41,280 bases of DNA from Comamonadaceae bacterium (GTDB lineage: Bacteria > Pseudomonadota > Gammaproteobacteria > Burkholderiales > Burkholderiaceae_C), in assembly GCA_947373105.1 (NCBI GenBank), contig CANBWK010000015.1, forward strand, positions 1 through 41,280, read 5' to 3'. A program made the position numbers and the translations under genes. The notes under the pieces were generated by a model. That model was not told the origin of the DNA. It did not search any database and saw only the letters and a list, made by a program, of their open reading frames with translations. Positions 28,218 through 38,118 of the stretch are shown one piece after another (the first letter of the stretch is position 1; each line of letters starts with the position of its first letter).

Positions 28218-29756
28218 ATGGCTGATAAATTGATCATTTTTGATACGACTTTGCGAGACGGTGAGCAGTCTCCCGGGGCTTCAATGACCCGTGATGAGAA
28301 ACTGCGTATTGCCCGTCAACTTGAACGGCTGCGTGTCGATGTCATTGAAGCGGGCTTTGCTGCGAGTTCAAATGGTGATTTTGAAGCGGTTCAAACCATT
28401 GCCAATGCCATCAAAGACTCCACGATTTGTTCTCTTGCGCGTGCAAATGACCGCGATATTTCGCAGGCCGGACTCGCCTTGAAAGGCGCAAACAGTCCTC
28501 GCATACACACATTCATTGCCACTTCGCCATTGCATATGGAAAAGAAGTTGCGTATGACACCCGATCAAGTTTTTGAGCAGGCAAAACAATCGGTTCGCTT
28601 TGCACGCAATCTTGTCGCAGATGTCGAGTTCAGTCCTGAAGACGGTTACCGCAGCGACATGGATTTTTTATGCCGCATACTGGAGGCGGTCATTACCGAG
28701 GGCGCCACAACCATCAATGTGCCTGACACTGTAGGGTATGCCGTACCGGAGTTGTATGGTGAATTCATCAAAACCCTTCGTGAGCGAATCCCCAACAGCG
28801 ATAAAGCCATTTGGTCGGTTCACTGTCATAACGACTTGGGAATGGCTGTAGCCAACTCCTTGGCCGGTGTGAAAATTGGCGGAGCCCGCCAAGTGGAGTG
28901 CACGATCAACGGGTTGGGCGAGCGAGCAGGCAATTGCTCCCTTGAAGAAGTGGTTATGGCAGTCAAAACCCGAAGAGACTATTTTGGTCTTGATCTGAAT
29001 ATTGATACCAAACACATTTTGGCAGCCAGCAGGATGGTCAGCCAAACCACAGGCTTTGTGGTTCAACCCAATAAAGCCGTGGTAGGCGCCAACGCTTTTG
29101 CACATGCTTCCGGTATTCACCAAGATGGCGTACTCAAGGCCCGCGATACCTACGAGATCATGCGTGCCGAGGATGTAGGCTGGACCGCCAACAAAATCGT
29201 GTTGGGTAAACTCAGTGGGCGCAACGCCTTCAAACAGCGTTTGCAGGATTTGGGGGTATCGATGGAGAGCGAAACGGAGTTGAACTCTGCATTTGCACGC
29301 TTCAAAGAACTGGCCGATCGCAAGAGCGATATTTTCGATGAAGACATTCTGGCCTTGGTGAGCGACGAGAGTGTTGCATCCGATCATGAAAAGTTTGGCT
29401 TTGTCTCCTTGTCTCAACACAGTGAAACAGGGGAGCGTCCTCAGGCCTCTGTGGTTTTCACTATCGCGGGTAAGGAAATTCGCAGCGCTTCGGACGGCAA
29501 TGGCCCAGTTGACGCTTCACTCAAAGCAATCGAGTCACAAGTGAAAAGTGGCGCCGAAATGGTGCTCTATTCGGTTAATGCCATCAGTGGATCAACAGAA
29601 AGTCAGGGTGAAGTTACTGTACGTTTGCAAAACAGTGGCCGTGTTGTCAATGGTGTGGGGTCAGACCCAGACATTGTCGTTGCCTCTGCTAAAGCCTATT
29701 TGAGTGCTTTGAATAAATTGCAGAGCAAAGCGGACAGGGTCGCCGCGCAGGGCTAA
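28218..29756 (+). CDS. leuA: 2-isopropylmalate synthase
   Basis: A 512-residue enzyme condensing 2-ketoisovalerate with acetyl-CoA, the committed step of leucine synthesis. The TIM-barrel catalytic domain shows [16 protein letters not shown] (residues 8-23), [17 protein letters not shown] with metal-binding histidines, and [16 protein letters not shown]. The C-terminal LeuA dimer domain, which binds leucine for feedback inhibition, occupies about residues 370-505. TTGGAGAA precedes the ATG. Control by leucine is thus likely at two levels: feedback on the enzyme (family knowledge) and the attenuator upstream (seen here). A terminator follows. Confidence 0.97.
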   Translation: MADKLIIFDTTLRDGEQSPGASMTRDEKLRIARQLERLRVDVIEAGFAASSNGDFEAVQTIANAIKDSTICSLARANDRDISQAGLALKGANSPRIHTFIATSPLHMEKKLRMTPDQVFEQAKQSVRFARNLVADVEFSPEDGYRSDMDFLCRILEAVITEGATTINVPDTVGYAVPELYGEFIKTLRERIPNSDKAIWSVHCHNDLGMAVANSLAGVKIGGARQVECTINGLGERAGNCSLEEVVMAVKTRRDYFGLDLNIDTKHILAASRMVSQTTGFVVQPNKAVVGANAFAHASGIHQDGVLKARDTYEIMRAEDVGWTANKIVLGKLSGRNAFKQRLQDLGVSMESETELNSAFARFKELADRKSDIFDEDILALVSDESVASDHEKFGFVSLSQHSETGERPQASVVFTIAGKEIRSASDGNGPVDASLKAIESQVKSGAEMVLYSVNAISGSTESQGEVTVRLQNSGRVVNGVGSDPDIVVASAKAYLSALNKLQSKADRVAAQG

Positions 29757-29789
29757 AGTAATTCCAAATTACTCGTAAGTAGCTTCAAT

Positions 29790-29825
29790 AAAGTCACGCA
29801 AGTGTTTGATCTTGCGTGACTTTTT
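29790..29825 (+). terminator. rho-independent terminator of leuA
   Basis: AAAGTCACGCAAG (29790-29802) pairs perfectly over 13 bases with CTTGCGTGACTTT (29811-29823) around an 8-base loop, and the T tract runs on to 29825. It lies 33 bases after the leuA stop. Confidence 0.92.
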
Positions 29826-29876
29826 ATTATTGTGTACACTGTGCGGAATAATTTAATTTTTGTGACGCACCCACGT

Positions 29877-30926
29877 ATGCTTTTTGTCTCATCGCGAAAC
29901 GCTTTGCCATCTTTAAAGTCGGCAGTTCTATCACTTGTAATTCCTTGTTTGGTGATTTTTGTGCCTCAGGTGCAGGCCAAGCAGAAATCCCAAGCGAATG
30001 GGCAGAAAAAAATGGTCGTGGCGGTCAAGGGTAAGCCTGTAGCAGCAAAATCACGTACGGGGCCGCGCGTGCGTCGGGCGGTTTCAATGGCTGAAGTACC
30101 CGCTAAGGCGTCGTTTGGCCAATTGGCCGGGCTTCATTCTGCGTCTGATCCTTTGGATTTGCGATCCAGTGTCGCATTGGTGGTGGACCAGGACACTCAG
30201 GAAGTACTGTTCCGCAAAAATGATCAAGCGATTTTGCCGATTGCTTCCCTCACTAAATTGATGACCGGCTTGGTCATGGCGGAAGCTAAATTACCCTTGC
30301 ATGAAATGATTACTATTTCGCAAGAAGATGTTGATACTGAAAAGGGAAGTACTTCAAGATTAGCCGTTGGAACCCATCTATCACGTGGTGATTTATTGCA
30401 TCTGGCCTTGATGTCCAGTGAAAATCGTGCAGCACATGCTTTGGGGCGAACCTTTCCCGGTGGCCTCAATGCTTTTGTTTCTCGTATGAATGAGCGTGCT
30501 CAATCCCTGGGCATGCGTGACACGCGATATGTTGAGCCTACAGGCTTGTCCAGTCGCAATCAATCCAGTGCCAATGATTTGGCCTTGTTGGTTGGTGCTG
30601 CCTACAAAGAATCCATGCTGCGTGAACTTTCTACTTCACACGGCCGTGAGGTGGATGTGGGGCGTCGAACATTGCAGTACAACAACACCAACAGATTAGT
30701 CAAAAATCCCGAATGGGAAATTGGTCTTCAAAAGACAGGCTATATTTCTGAAGCAGGGCAATGTTTGGTCATGCAGACCAAAGTCGCTGGACGCAAATTG
30801 ATCATGGTGTTTCTGGATTCCGCTGGCAAACTCAGTCGCATTGGAGATGCCGAGCGTGTGCGCAAATGGCTTGAAACCGCTCCTGTTTCAAGAGCAGCGG
30901 CATCAACCCGCAGTCACAACGGTTGA
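29877..30926 (+). CDS. pbpG: D-alanyl-D-alanine endopeptidase, PBP7/PbpG type (peptidase S11)
   Basis: A 349-residue penicillin-binding protein with a signal peptide (LKSAVLSLVIPCLVIFVPQVQA), then a basic Lys/Gln-rich linker of about 50 residues. The S11 domain has the SxxK motif SLTK (Ser124, Lys127), SxN in SSEN (181-183) and KTG in GLQKTGYI. Proteins of this kind cleave D-Ala-meso-DAP cross-bridges in the periplasm. ATG 29877 is chosen because it starts the signal sequence; the frame continues upstream to a GTG at 29832 that lies right next to the leuA terminator. No good ribosome binding site is seen. It ends 12 bases from the convergent IclR gene. Confidence 0.9.
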   Translation: MLFVSSRNALPSLKSAVLSLVIPCLVIFVPQVQAKQKSQANGQKKMVVAVKGKPVAAKSRTGPRVRRAVSMAEVPAKASFGQLAGLHSASDPLDLRSSVALVVDQDTQEVLFRKNDQAILPIASLTKLMTGLVMAEAKLPLHEMITISQEDVDTEKGSTSRLAVGTHLSRGDLLHLALMSSENRAAHALGRTFPGGLNAFVSRMNERAQSLGMRDTRYVEPTGLSSRNQSSANDLALLVGAAYKESMLRELSTSHGREVDVGRRTLQYNNTNRLVKNPEWEIGLQKTGYISEAGQCLVMQTKVAGRKLIMVFLDSAGKLSRIGDAERVRKWLETAPVSRAAASTRSHNG

Positions 30927-30938
30927 ACATTGTCCAAT

Positions 30939-31718
30939 TCAATTAACTTGGTGACCCAGGGCGTTTGAAATTTCGTCCGCAGTAGCCTGCAGTTTGGGCA
31001 GCCATCCTTCATCCATGCGATCTGCGGGTGCTGAAATCGATAAACCCGCCAGCAGCTTGCCTTGGTCATCGTAAATGCCAGCTGCAATACATCTCACGCC
31101 GAGCTCCAATTCTTCATTGTCGCGGGCAATTCCATATTGCCGAACTTTAGACAGCTCCCGTTCCAGCACGGGCAGCTGTGTGATGCTGTTGCGCGTATGG
31201 CCTGATAAGCCGGTGCGCGTCGCATAATTGCGTACTTTAAGTGGGTCATCGATGGATAAAAACAGCTTGCCCACCGAAGTCAAATGCAAAGGCGCACGCC
31301 CTCCAATCGCACGAACAACTTGCATGCCTGAGCGTTCGCTGAACGCACGCTCAACATAGACAATTTCATCACCCTGACGCATGCTCAAATTGACCGGTTG
31401 TTGGATCTGTTTGTGCAACTCGCGCATAGGTGTCATTGCTGCATCACGCACATTCAATCGGGCTTTCACCAAATTACCCAACTCCAGCAGGCGCATACCC
31501 AAACGGTATGAACCAGCCTCGGGGCGGTCCACATAACGACCGATGGTCAAGTCATTCAGGATGCGGTGTGTGGTCGAAGGATGTAAGCCTGTTTTTTCAC
31601 TGATTTCTTTCAGGGAAATAGGCTCCTCGCGAGATGCTAAAACATCCATCAGCGCAAACAAACGCTCGATGACCTGGACGGTAGGTGTCGCTGTGGCTGC
31701 GCGGTCGTGTTTGCTCAT
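30939..31718 (-). CDS. IclR family transcriptional regulator
   Basis: A 259-residue regulator. The N-terminal winged helix-turn-helix (residues about 12-70) contains the family core ISLKEISEKTGLHPSTTHRILNDL. The C-terminal effector-binding domain has the usual GRAPLHLTSVGKLFLS and the helix start of IARDNEELELGVRCIAAGIYDDQGKLLAGLSISAP. IclR proteins control catabolic or glyoxylate genes in response to small acids. The target cannot be read from context: the neighbours (pbpG, bpt) are not typical. The gene follows bpt on the same strand with a 63-base gap. Confidence 0.92.
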   Translation of the reverse strand: MSKHDRAATATPTVQVIERLFALMDVLASREEPISLKEISEKTGLHPSTTHRILNDLTIGRYVDRPEAGSYRLGMRLLELGNLVKARLNVRDAAMTPMRELHKQIQQPVNLSMRQGDEIVYVERAFSERSGMQVVRAIGGRAPLHLTSVGKLFLSIDDPLKVRNYATRTGLSGHTRNSITQLPVLERELSKVRQYGIARDNEELELGVRCIAAGIYDDQGKLLAGLSISAPADRMDEGWLPKLQATADEISNALGHQVN

Positions 31719-31781
31719 GGGTGTACTGCTTGAAGAAGATTCATTCTACAGCGAGGGATCAAAAAACCAGTTGAACACGCT

Positions 31782-32537
31782 TCACAACGGCTGCGGTGAC
31801 GCCCCATAAGGGTGCCACTGACCGTCGCGTAAGACTTCACAGGGGGAAAAGCGTTGCTTGTAATTCATCTTGGGACTTTCCTTGATCCAGTAGCCCAAAT
31901 AAACGTAAGGCAGCTCAAGTTGACGAGCCTGCTCAATTTGCCATAAAACACCGTAAGTACCATAAGACGCATGGGGATCGGGCTCATAAAAAGTATACAC
32001 AGCCGACAAACCATCGCTGAGTACATCGACAATGCTGACCATTTTCAGGATGCCTTCAGGGTGAGAGTCACTTTGCGCTCGGTACTCGATCAAGCGTGAG
32101 TTCACCCGACTTTGCAACAAAAATTGTTTGTATTGCTCCACACTGTCCTGGTCCATACCGCCTCCCGCGTGGCGGCTGTTTTGGTAGCGCAGGTACAACT
32201 CGTAATGTTCAGCTTCAAAGCAAAGACTGGAAATTGTGACTTTCAACGAGACATGTTGACGCCACGCCCGCTGTTGGCTTTTGTTCGCTTGAAATGTTTC
32301 AGTGGCAACCCGAAGGGGAACACACGCGTGACAGCCATCGCAATAAGGACGGTAAGTGAAGACGCCGCTTCGGCGAAAACCTCGACTCACAAGGTCAGAG
32401 TAAACCTCGTTGTGAATCAAATGACTAGGTGTGGCCACCTGAGAGCGCGCCACCCGACCGGGTAAGTAGCTGCAAGGATAGGAGGCCGTTGCATAAAATT
32501 GCAACGACTCAAAGGGAAGATCTTTCAAATGCGTCAT
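31782..32537 (-). CDS. bpt: aspartate/glutamate leucyl-tRNA-protein transferase
   Basis: A 251-residue enzyme of the ATE1-like Bpt family, which adds Leu to N-terminal Asp or Glu and so makes a primary N-degron for ClpS-ClpAP. The N-terminal domain shows [16 protein letters not shown] and the Cys pair [13 protein letters not shown]. The C-terminal domain has [23 protein letters not shown] and [23 protein letters not shown] 32537 gives the family start [17 protein letters not shown]; the open frame upstream lies in aat. It begins 2 bases after the aat stop, so aat-bpt are one operon devoted to the bacterial N-end rule. Confidence 0.95.
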   Translation of the reverse strand: MTHLKDLPFESLQFYATASYPCSYLPGRVARSQVATPSHLIHNEVYSDLVSRGFRRSGVFTYRPYCDGCHACVPLRVATETFQANKSQQRAWRQHVSLKVTISSLCFEAEHYELYLRYQNSRHAGGGMDQDSVEQYKQFLLQSRVNSRLIEYRAQSDSHPEGILKMVSIVDVLSDGLSAVYTFYEPDPHASYGTYGVLWQIEQARQLELPYVYLGYWIKESPKMNYKQRFSPCEVLRDGQWHPYGASPQPL

Positions 32538-32539
32538 TG

Positions 32540-33295
32540 TTAAATGGACTTGAAAGCGGCCCAGTCGATCGTTTGACTTGACCAATCAGGGCTGGTGGCC
32601 AACAGATTGCGTCTGATTCGTGTCAAAAAATCACTGCGAGGCATTTCGCTCGCACCAAGCGAAGCCAAGTGTTGCGTGTTTTGTTGGCAGTCAATCACAT
32701 CGACATCATGCCTTAAACAGACATGCACCAATGAACTCAGTGCTATTTTGGAGCCATCTTTGATACGGGTGAACATGGACTCACCGAAAACAGCTTTGCC
32801 CAAACAGACAAAATAAAGCCCAGCCACTAACTCGTCATCAAGCCAGACTTCTGCACTGTGTGCAAAACCGGCTCTGTGTAGTTCTTTGTAGGCCTTAACC
32901 ATGGTTGGAACTATCCATGTACCTGCTTGTTTTTTTCGTGGTGCTTCGGCGCAGTTTTGAATGACTTGATCAAAATCGCGGTCAAAACTCAATTCTAAAG
33001 AATGTGCAGTTCGATAGCGTCGCAATGTTTTTAACAGCGAACGGTGCACCCGGAATTGATGGGTTTGCAAAACCATTCTAGGTGCTGGACTCCACCACAA
33101 GATGGGTTGACCCTGGCTAAACCAAGGAAAAATACCTTGTGAATAGGCCGACACCAGACGCTCCAAGTTGAGATCGCCTCCGGCGGCAAGAAGGCCTGGG
33201 GCACCCGAATCACTGTTCCACGCCGCTGTAACGGACGGGAAAGGGGTTTCGAGATCGAGCCATTGCAAAGGTGGATTGGTGGGTTCTCCTGACAT
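32540..33295 (-). CDS. aat: leucyl/phenylalanyl-tRNA-protein transferase
   Basis: A 251-residue enzyme that transfers Leu or Phe from tRNA to proteins with N-terminal Lys or Arg, marking them for ClpS-ClpAP. Motifs are [85 protein letters not shown] and the [14 protein letters not shown] segment near the end. ATG 33295 gives [14 protein letters not shown]; a GTG at 33334 is possible but less likely. It is divergent from maiA with 70 bases between starts and is followed directly by bpt. Confidence 0.96.
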   Translation of the reverse strand: MSGEPTNPPLQWLDLETPFPSVTAAWNSDSGAPGLLAAGGDLNLERLVSAYSQGIFPWFSQGQPILWWSPAPRMVLQTHQFRVHRSLLKTLRRYRTAHSLELSFDRDFDQVIQNCAEAPRKKQAGTWIVPTMVKAYKELHRAGFAHSAEVWLDDELVAGLYFVCLGKAVFGESMFTRIKDGSKIALSSLVHVCLRHDVDVIDCQQNTQHLASLGASEMPRSDFLTRIRRNLLATSPDWSSQTIDWAAFKSI

Positions 33296-33365
33296 GAATA
33301 GATTACACAACAAAGGAGAGCAACTTGTTGTCACCTATTGCGCATTTCCGTTTATCCTATTGGAC

Positions 33366-34004
33366 ATGAAACTCTACAACTACTTTCGATCATCTGCGTC
33401 CTTTCGGGTCCGAATCGCTTTGAACCTCAAGGGGTTGGCGTACGAATACATACCTGTCCACATTGCCAAGGGAGAGCACAAGTTGCCAGCTTATGTGGCC
33501 GTTTCTGCCGATCTTTTGGTCCCAACGCTTGAAATCGGTGGGCGTCGCCTAAGCCAATCTATGGCCATCATCGAATACCTCGACGAAATGCATCCTGACC
33601 CGGCCTTGATTCCATCAGATCCATTTGAACGTGCTCAAGTAAGAGCGCTGTCCCAATCGATCGCCTGTGAGATTCATCCCATCAATAATTTACGCGTCTT
33701 GAAATACTTGTCGTCTGAACTCAAGGTCAGCGAAGAAGACAAAAACACGTGGTATCGCCATTGGGTCAGAAGCGGTCTTGAAGCTTTTGAGCGTCAGCTG
33801 GCATTGTTGCCCGATGCCCCATTCTGTTTTGGCACGACCCCAACACTTGCTGACTGTTGTATGGTTCCTCAGATTTTCAATGGTCAGCGATTTAACGTTA
33901 ATTTGGAGGGATTGCCCAGAACCATGGCTGCATTTGATGCGTGCATGCAATTGGATGCTTTCAAACGCGCGCAGCCCTCGGCTTGTCCAGACAACGAAGC
34001 TTGA
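33366..34004 (+). CDS. maiA: maleylacetoacetate isomerase (zeta-class GST)
   Basis: A 212-residue glutathione-dependent isomerase acting in tyrosine/homogentisate or gentisate breakdown, turning maleyl- into fumaryl-(aceto)acetate or -pyruvate. The zeta-class signature SSASFRVRIALNLKGL (residues 9-24) and the glutathione-site segment LSQSMAIIEYLDE are present, and the C-terminal helical domain has TPTLADCCMVPQIFN. ATG 33366 is the family start; the long open frame upstream is antisense to aat. No fumarylacetoacetase or dioxygenase gene is nearby, so the pathway is inferred from family only. Its stop overlaps the pgeF start as TGATG. Confidence 0.9.
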   Translation: MKLYNYFRSSASFRVRIALNLKGLAYEYIPVHIAKGEHKLPAYVAVSADLLVPTLEIGGRRLSQSMAIIEYLDEMHPDPALIPSDPFERAQVRALSQSIACEIHPINNLRVLKYLSSELKVSEEDKNTWYRHWVRSGLEAFERQLALLPDAPFCFGTTPTLADCCMVPQIFNGQRFNVNLEGLPRTMAAFDACMQLDAFKRAQPSACPDNEA

Positions 34005-34807
34005 TGTCAGGGTCATCAGGGTCCAATTGGATAGTGCCTGATTGGCCCGTAGCTGGCCATGTTAAAGCCCTTTGTTCAACGCGCCTCGGTGGTGTATCCA
34101 TGCCACCCTACGACACATTCAATTTGGGTGACCATGTTGGTGATGTTCCTGAACTTGTGGAAAAAAACCGCCATTTGCTGGCGCATAAAACCGGGGCAAG
34201 ACCCGTTTTTTTGAAACAAGTTCATCGCTTTGACCTTTTGGATGTTTCTTCGCATACGTCAAATGGGTTGATTGCAGATGCCTGTTGGACCCAACAGTTT
34301 GGCGTGGCTTGCACGATCATGGTCGCCGATTGTTTGCCGATCTTGATGACTGACTCACAAGGCAAATGGGTTGCCGCCGCGCATGCCGGTTGGCGGGGAC
34401 TTGCGGGCCAAAGGGGACGCGGTGTTTTGGAAACAAGCATTGAGCGTTGTCGACGTGCCATGGACACTGAAACTCTTGGGCCAAACAATGTATTTGTTTG
34501 GCTTGGGCCCTGCATAGGTCCTGATGCTTTTGAAGTCGGCAATGAAGTCAAGGCCGCATTTTGTGATGAACACCCAAGTGACACAGTTGCTTTTCAACTG
34601 AAATCAAATGGCCGTTATTTAGCGGATTTGGCACTGTTAGCGCGCCTTCGTTTGCAGCGTTTAGGTGTTGCTGCAATTTTTGGGAATGACAGTTCGTCAG
34701 CTTGGTGTACCCATACTCAGCAATCATTGTTCTTTTCTCATCGTCGGGACGCTGCTGTTTGGGGTAACACGGGTCGTATGGCCGCTTGCATCTGGCTCGA
34801 CAGGTAA
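34004..34807 (+). CDS. pgeF: peptidoglycan editing factor PgeF / multicopper-type purine nucleoside phosphorylase (YfiH, laccase domain)
   Basis: A 267-residue protein of the YfiH/DUF152 family. Features are ALCSTRLGGVS, GDHVGD, FLKQVHRFD with its metal-ligand His, ADACWT, MVADCLPIL with the Cys ligand, AAAHAGWRGLAGQRG with the His ligand, and WLGPCIGP. Members act on purine nucleosides, and E. coli YfiH limits wrong amino acids in peptidoglycan stems. The start ATG 34004 shares one base with the maiA stop (TGATG). Its last 84 bases overlap, antisense, the small membrane protein gene that follows. Confidence 0.92.
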   Translation: MSGSSGSNWIVPDWPVAGHVKALCSTRLGGVSMPPYDTFNLGDHVGDVPELVEKNRHLLAHKTGARPVFLKQVHRFDLLDVSSHTSNGLIADACWTQQFGVACTIMVADCLPILMTDSQGKWVAAAHAGWRGLAGQRGRGVLETSIERCRRAMDTETLGPNNVFVWLGPCIGPDAFEVGNEVKAAFCDEHPSDTVAFQLKSNGRYLADLALLARLRLQRLGVAAIFGNDSSSAWCTHTQQSLFFSHRRDAAVWGNTGRMAACIWLDR

Positions 34808-35038
34808 AGCGATGCCTGAATCTTCTGGATTCTTTTGTGTCTTCCAAGCCGCTTCTTTGGCCTTTCGTGCTTTGTTCCTTTGTGGCGTACCCATGAGGTA
34901 AACCATGAGCGCAGTTGGAAGGATCCCGTAAAGAATGAAGGTCACAATGGCTCCCAAAAGGGTTCCATTGGTGTTGTTGGCTTCGGCCACACTCATCATT
35001 AATGTGACGTAAATCCAAGCGATAGCAATGATGTACAT
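34724..35038 (-). CDS. small membrane protein, function unknown
   Basis: A 104-residue protein with two hydrophobic helices (about residues 2-18, MYIIAIAWIYVTLMMSV, and 28-49, GAIVTFILYGILPTALMVYLMG) and a charged C-terminal tail rich in Lys, Glu and Pro. I recall similar small proteins with the same N-terminus in Burkholderiales, but none with a known role. The last 28 codons lie antisense to the end of pgeF; the conserved-looking membrane part does not, so the frame is probably genuine. Its start is 88 bases from the phaC start on the other strand. Confidence 0.65.
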   Translation of the reverse strand: MYIIAIAWIYVTLMMSVAEANNTNGTLLGAIVTFILYGILPTALMVYLMGTPQRNKARKAKEAAWKTQKNPEDSGIALPVEPDASGHTTRVTPNSSVPTMRKEQ

Positions 35039-35064
35039 GGTGTTGCTTCACGTAAAATATGAAT

Positions 35065-35098
35065 CATTGAATTTGAAATAACCAATTAAATTCAAATG
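35065..35098. repeat. AT-rich imperfect inverted repeat upstream of phaC
   Basis: CATTGAATTT (35065-35074) is repeated in inverted form as AAATTCAAATG (35088-35098), with one extra base in the second arm and 13 bases between. It lies between the divergent small membrane protein and phaC starts. It could be an operator or part of the AT-rich promoter zone. It does not resemble the PhaR sites I know. Confidence 0.35.
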
Positions 35099-35126
35099 AA
35101 AAATGAAAGATGAAAGATACAATCGA

Positions 35127-36857
35127 ATGACCGCCAACACATCTGATTTTTGGTCCAAAATCAACGAGGATTTTCAAAACAAATTGACGCAAAGTTGGGG
35201 GCAGGCCTTGCAAGCCTTCCAAACAATGGACTTGGGAGGTATTGTGCCCTCAGATGCATCGAACGCGCAGGCAGCTCAGCTTAAACTGAAATTTGAGCAG
35301 GAAAAATTGCAAAAACTCCAAACGCAATATTTGGAGGAGGCTGCAGCTTTGTGGAATGGTGGCCTGAGTGGAAAGCCCGATCTCAAGGACCGTCGATTTT
35401 CCGCTGAGGCTTGGACCAGCAATCCTGTAGCTTCATTTACGGCGGGTACTTATTTACTCAATTCCCGAACATTGATGGGCTTGGCCAATGCTGTGGATGC
35501 GGACGAGCAGACTCAAAACAGAATCCGTTTTGCCGTTGAACAATGGGTAGCCGCTACAGCCCCGAGTAATTTTTTGGCTTTCAATGCAGATGCTCAAAAG
35601 AAAGCCATTGATACCCAAGGAGAAAGCTTGGCCAAAGGCTTGCAAAACCTGATGCATGATTTGAAGCAAGGGCATGTCTCAATGACTGATGAGAGTCAGT
35701 TCGAAGTGGGTAAAAACGTGGCGACGACAGAAGGAGCCGTGGTTTTTGAAAACGAGTATTTTCAACTCATTGAATACAAGCCAATCACACCCAAGGTCTA
35801 TGAAAAGCCGTTCTTGTTGGTGCCCCCTTGTATCAACAAGTTTTATATCTTGGACCTGCAGCCAAACAACTCCTTCATCCGTTATGCGGTCAGCCAAGGC
35901 CATCGCACCTTTGTGGTGAGTTGGCGCAATCCAGATGAGTCCATGGGTCAAAAATCATGGGATGACTACATCCAAAATGGACCCATACAAGCCATAGAGA
36001 CTGTCCGCGATCTCACAGGGGCCAAAGAAATCAACGCATTGGGTTTTTGCGTGGGTGGCACGATGCTGAGCAATGCATTGGCAGTGCTGGCTGCACGTGG
36101 CGAAAAACCGGTCGCTAGTGCAACTTTTTTGACCACTTTGATTGATTTCACTGACACCGGCATTTTGGATGTGTTCATCGATGAAAATTTTGTCAAGTTT
36201 CGCGAGATGCAGATGGGGCATGGTGGCTTGCTCAAAGGACAGGACTTGGCGTCTACCTTCAGCTTCTTGCGGCCCAACGACCTGGTTTGGAACTATGTAG
36301 TGGGCAATTACCTCAAGGGCGAGTCACCTCCACCTTTCGATTTACTCTACTGGAACAGCGATTCCACCAATTTGCCGGGACCTTTCTACGCTTGGTATCT
36401 GCGCAATACTTACTTGGAAAATCGATTGGTCAAGCCCGGTGAAGCGACAGTGTGCGGAGAAAAAATTGACTTTCGCAAAGTTAAGTTACCCGTCTACATC
36501 TATGGTTCACGTGAAGACCACATTGTCCCGATTGGGGGTGCCTATGCTTCAACCCAGTACTTGCCTGGTCAAAAGCGTTTCGTCATGGGGGCATCGGGCC
36601 ATATTGCAGGCGTCATCAATGCACCATCGGCCAATAAACGCAGCCACTGGCTGCGTGAAGACGCCAAATTTCCAGCCGACGTGAATGAATGGATCAAAGG
36701 TGCCAAGGAGTTGCCGGGTAGCTGGTGGACCGATTGGTCTGACTGGCTTAAAACCCACGCTGGCAAGCAAATTGCTGCACCCAAAACCTATGGCAAGGGC
36801 ACGCGTTTCAAGACCATTGAAGCTGCGCCCGGGCGTTACGTCAAAGCCCGAGCTTGA
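35127..36857 (+). CDS. phaC: class I poly(3-hydroxyalkanoate) synthase
   Basis: A 576-residue synthase that polymerises 3-hydroxybutyryl-CoA into PHB granules. The catalytic triad is visible: Cys308 in the lipase-box-like GFCVGG, Asp in YGSREDHIVP and His in GASGHIAGVIN. Size and N-terminal domain (DFWSKINEDFQNKLTQSWG) mark class I. ATG 35127 is preceded by a weak GAAAG; ATG 35103 would add eight residues (MKDERYNR) and cannot be excluded. It heads phaC-phaA-phaB with short gaps (27 and 49 bases). phaR or a phasin gene is not in this window. Confidence 0.96.
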   Translation: MTANTSDFWSKINEDFQNKLTQSWGQALQAFQTMDLGGIVPSDASNAQAAQLKLKFEQEKLQKLQTQYLEEAAALWNGGLSGKPDLKDRRFSAEAWTSNPVASFTAGTYLLNSRTLMGLANAVDADEQTQNRIRFAVEQWVAATAPSNFLAFNADAQKKAIDTQGESLAKGLQNLMHDLKQGHVSMTDESQFEVGKNVATTEGAVVFENEYFQLIEYKPITPKVYEKPFLLVPPCINKFYILDLQPNNSFIRYAVSQGHRTFVVSWRNPDESMGQKSWDDYIQNGPIQAIETVRDLTGAKEINALGFCVGGTMLSNALAVLAARGEKPVASATFLTTLIDFTDTGILDVFIDENFVKFREMQMGHGGLLKGQDLASTFSFLRPNDLVWNYVVGNYLKGESPPPFDLLYWNSDSTNLPGPFYAWYLRNTYLENRLVKPGEATVCGEKIDFRKVKLPVYIYGSREDHIVPIGGAYASTQYLPGQKRFVMGASGHIAGVINAPSANKRSHWLREDAKFPADVNEWIKGAKELPGSWWTDWSDWLKTHAGKQIAAPKTYGKGTRFKTIEAAPGRYVKARA

Positions 36858-36884
36858 ATTTTTAAAAACCGACAGGAGATATTT

Positions 36885-38069
36885 GTGAATAAAGACATCG
36901 TTATCGTTTCGGCAGCCCGCACAGCTGTGGGTAAGTTTGGCGGCTCACTGGCCAAAATTTCAGCCCCAGAATTGGGAGCCATTGTGATTCGCGAGGCGAT
37001 CGCTCGCGCAGGGCTCAAGCCTGACCAAATTGGCGAAGTCATCATGGGCCAGGTGCTCACGGCTGGGGCGGGTCAAAATCCCGCTCGTCAAGCCATGATG
37101 AAGGCGGGTGTGGCCAAAGAAACGCCAGCATTGACCATCAACGCCGTGTGCGGTTCAGGCCTGAAAGCGGTCATGTTGGCGGCTCAAGCTGTGGCTTGGG
37201 GTGACAGCGAAATTGTGGTCGCCGGTGGCCAAGAGAACATGAGTGCTTCACCCCACGCCCTCATGGGATCGCGCGATGGTATGCGCATGGGCAACTGGAA
37301 CATGGTTGACACCATGATCGTGGATGGTCTGTGGGACGTATACAACCAGTACCACATGGGCATCACCGCAGAAAATGTGGCCAAAGAACACGGCATTACC
37401 CGCCAAATGCAGGATGAGTTGGCATTGGCAAGTCAGCGTAAAGCTTCGACCGCCATACAAGAAGGACGTTTTAAGGATGAAATCGTTCCTGTCTCGATTC
37501 CACAGCGCAAAGGTGACCCCCTCATTTTTGAAACTGACGAATATGTGAACCAGAAAACAAATGCAGAAGTTTTGGCCGGCTTACGGCCTGCCTTCGATAA
37601 GGCGGGCAGCGTCACTGCCGGCAATGCTTCGGGTATTAATGACGGCGCCGCCGCGGTGGTCGTCATGTCCGCAGCCAAAGCCGCTGAGCTCGGTCTCAAA
37701 CCGCTCGCCCGCATTGCCGCATTCGGCACCAGCGGCCTCGACCCCGCCACCATGGGCATGGGCCCCGTACCTGCTTCTCGCAAAGCCTTGGCTCGTGCGG
37801 GTTGGAGTGTTGGCGATGTCGACCTGTTTGAATTGAACGAAGCTTTTGCCGCTCAAGCCTGCGCCGTGAACAAAGAGCTTGGCATTGATCCATTGAAGGT
37901 CAACGTCAACGGTGGCGCTATTGCGATTGGTCACCCTATTGGTGCATCCGGTTGCCGCATTTTGGTGTCTTTGCTGCACGAAATGCAGCGTCGTGACGCC
38001 AAAAAAGGTTTGGCGGCACTGTGTATTGGCGGCGGCATGGGCGTTTCATTGGCACTCGAACGTCTTTGA
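36885..38069 (+). CDS. phaA: acetyl-CoA acetyltransferase (beta-ketothiolase)
   Basis: A 394-residue thiolase joining two acetyl-CoA to acetoacetyl-CoA, the first PHB step. Catalytic residues are the nucleophile Cys89 in [12 protein letters not shown], His in [10 protein letters not shown] and the second Cys in [22 protein letters not shown] and the adenine loop typical of biosynthetic thiolases are also present. The start is GTG 36885 with CAGGAGA 6-12 bases upstream, giving the normal family N-terminus ([20 protein letters not shown]). It lies between phaC and phaB on the same strand. Confidence 0.97.
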   Translation: MNKDIVIVSAARTAVGKFGGSLAKISAPELGAIVIREAIARAGLKPDQIGEVIMGQVLTAGAGQNPARQAMMKAGVAKETPALTINAVCGSGLKAVMLAAQAVAWGDSEIVVAGGQENMSASPHALMGSRDGMRMGNWNMVDTMIVDGLWDVYNQYHMGITAENVAKEHGITRQMQDELALASQRKASTAIQEGRFKDEIVPVSIPQRKGDPLIFETDEYVNQKTNAEVLAGLRPAFDKAGSVTAGNASGINDGAAAVVVMSAAKAAELGLKPLARIAAFGTSGLDPATMGMGPVPASRKALARAGWSVGDVDLFELNEAFAAQACAVNKELGIDPLKVNVNGGAIAIGHPIGASGCRILVSLLHEMQRRDAKKGLAALCIGGGMGVSLALERL

Positions 38070-38118
38070 TTTTCTAACAGTATTTTTAAACCCAACTCAT
38101 CATTCAGGAGACAACCCC

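Noticed and set aside
28668-29420. 250-codon minus-strand open frame opposite leuA
   Set aside because: Antisense shadow with no recognisable motif; leuA motifs cover the same bases.
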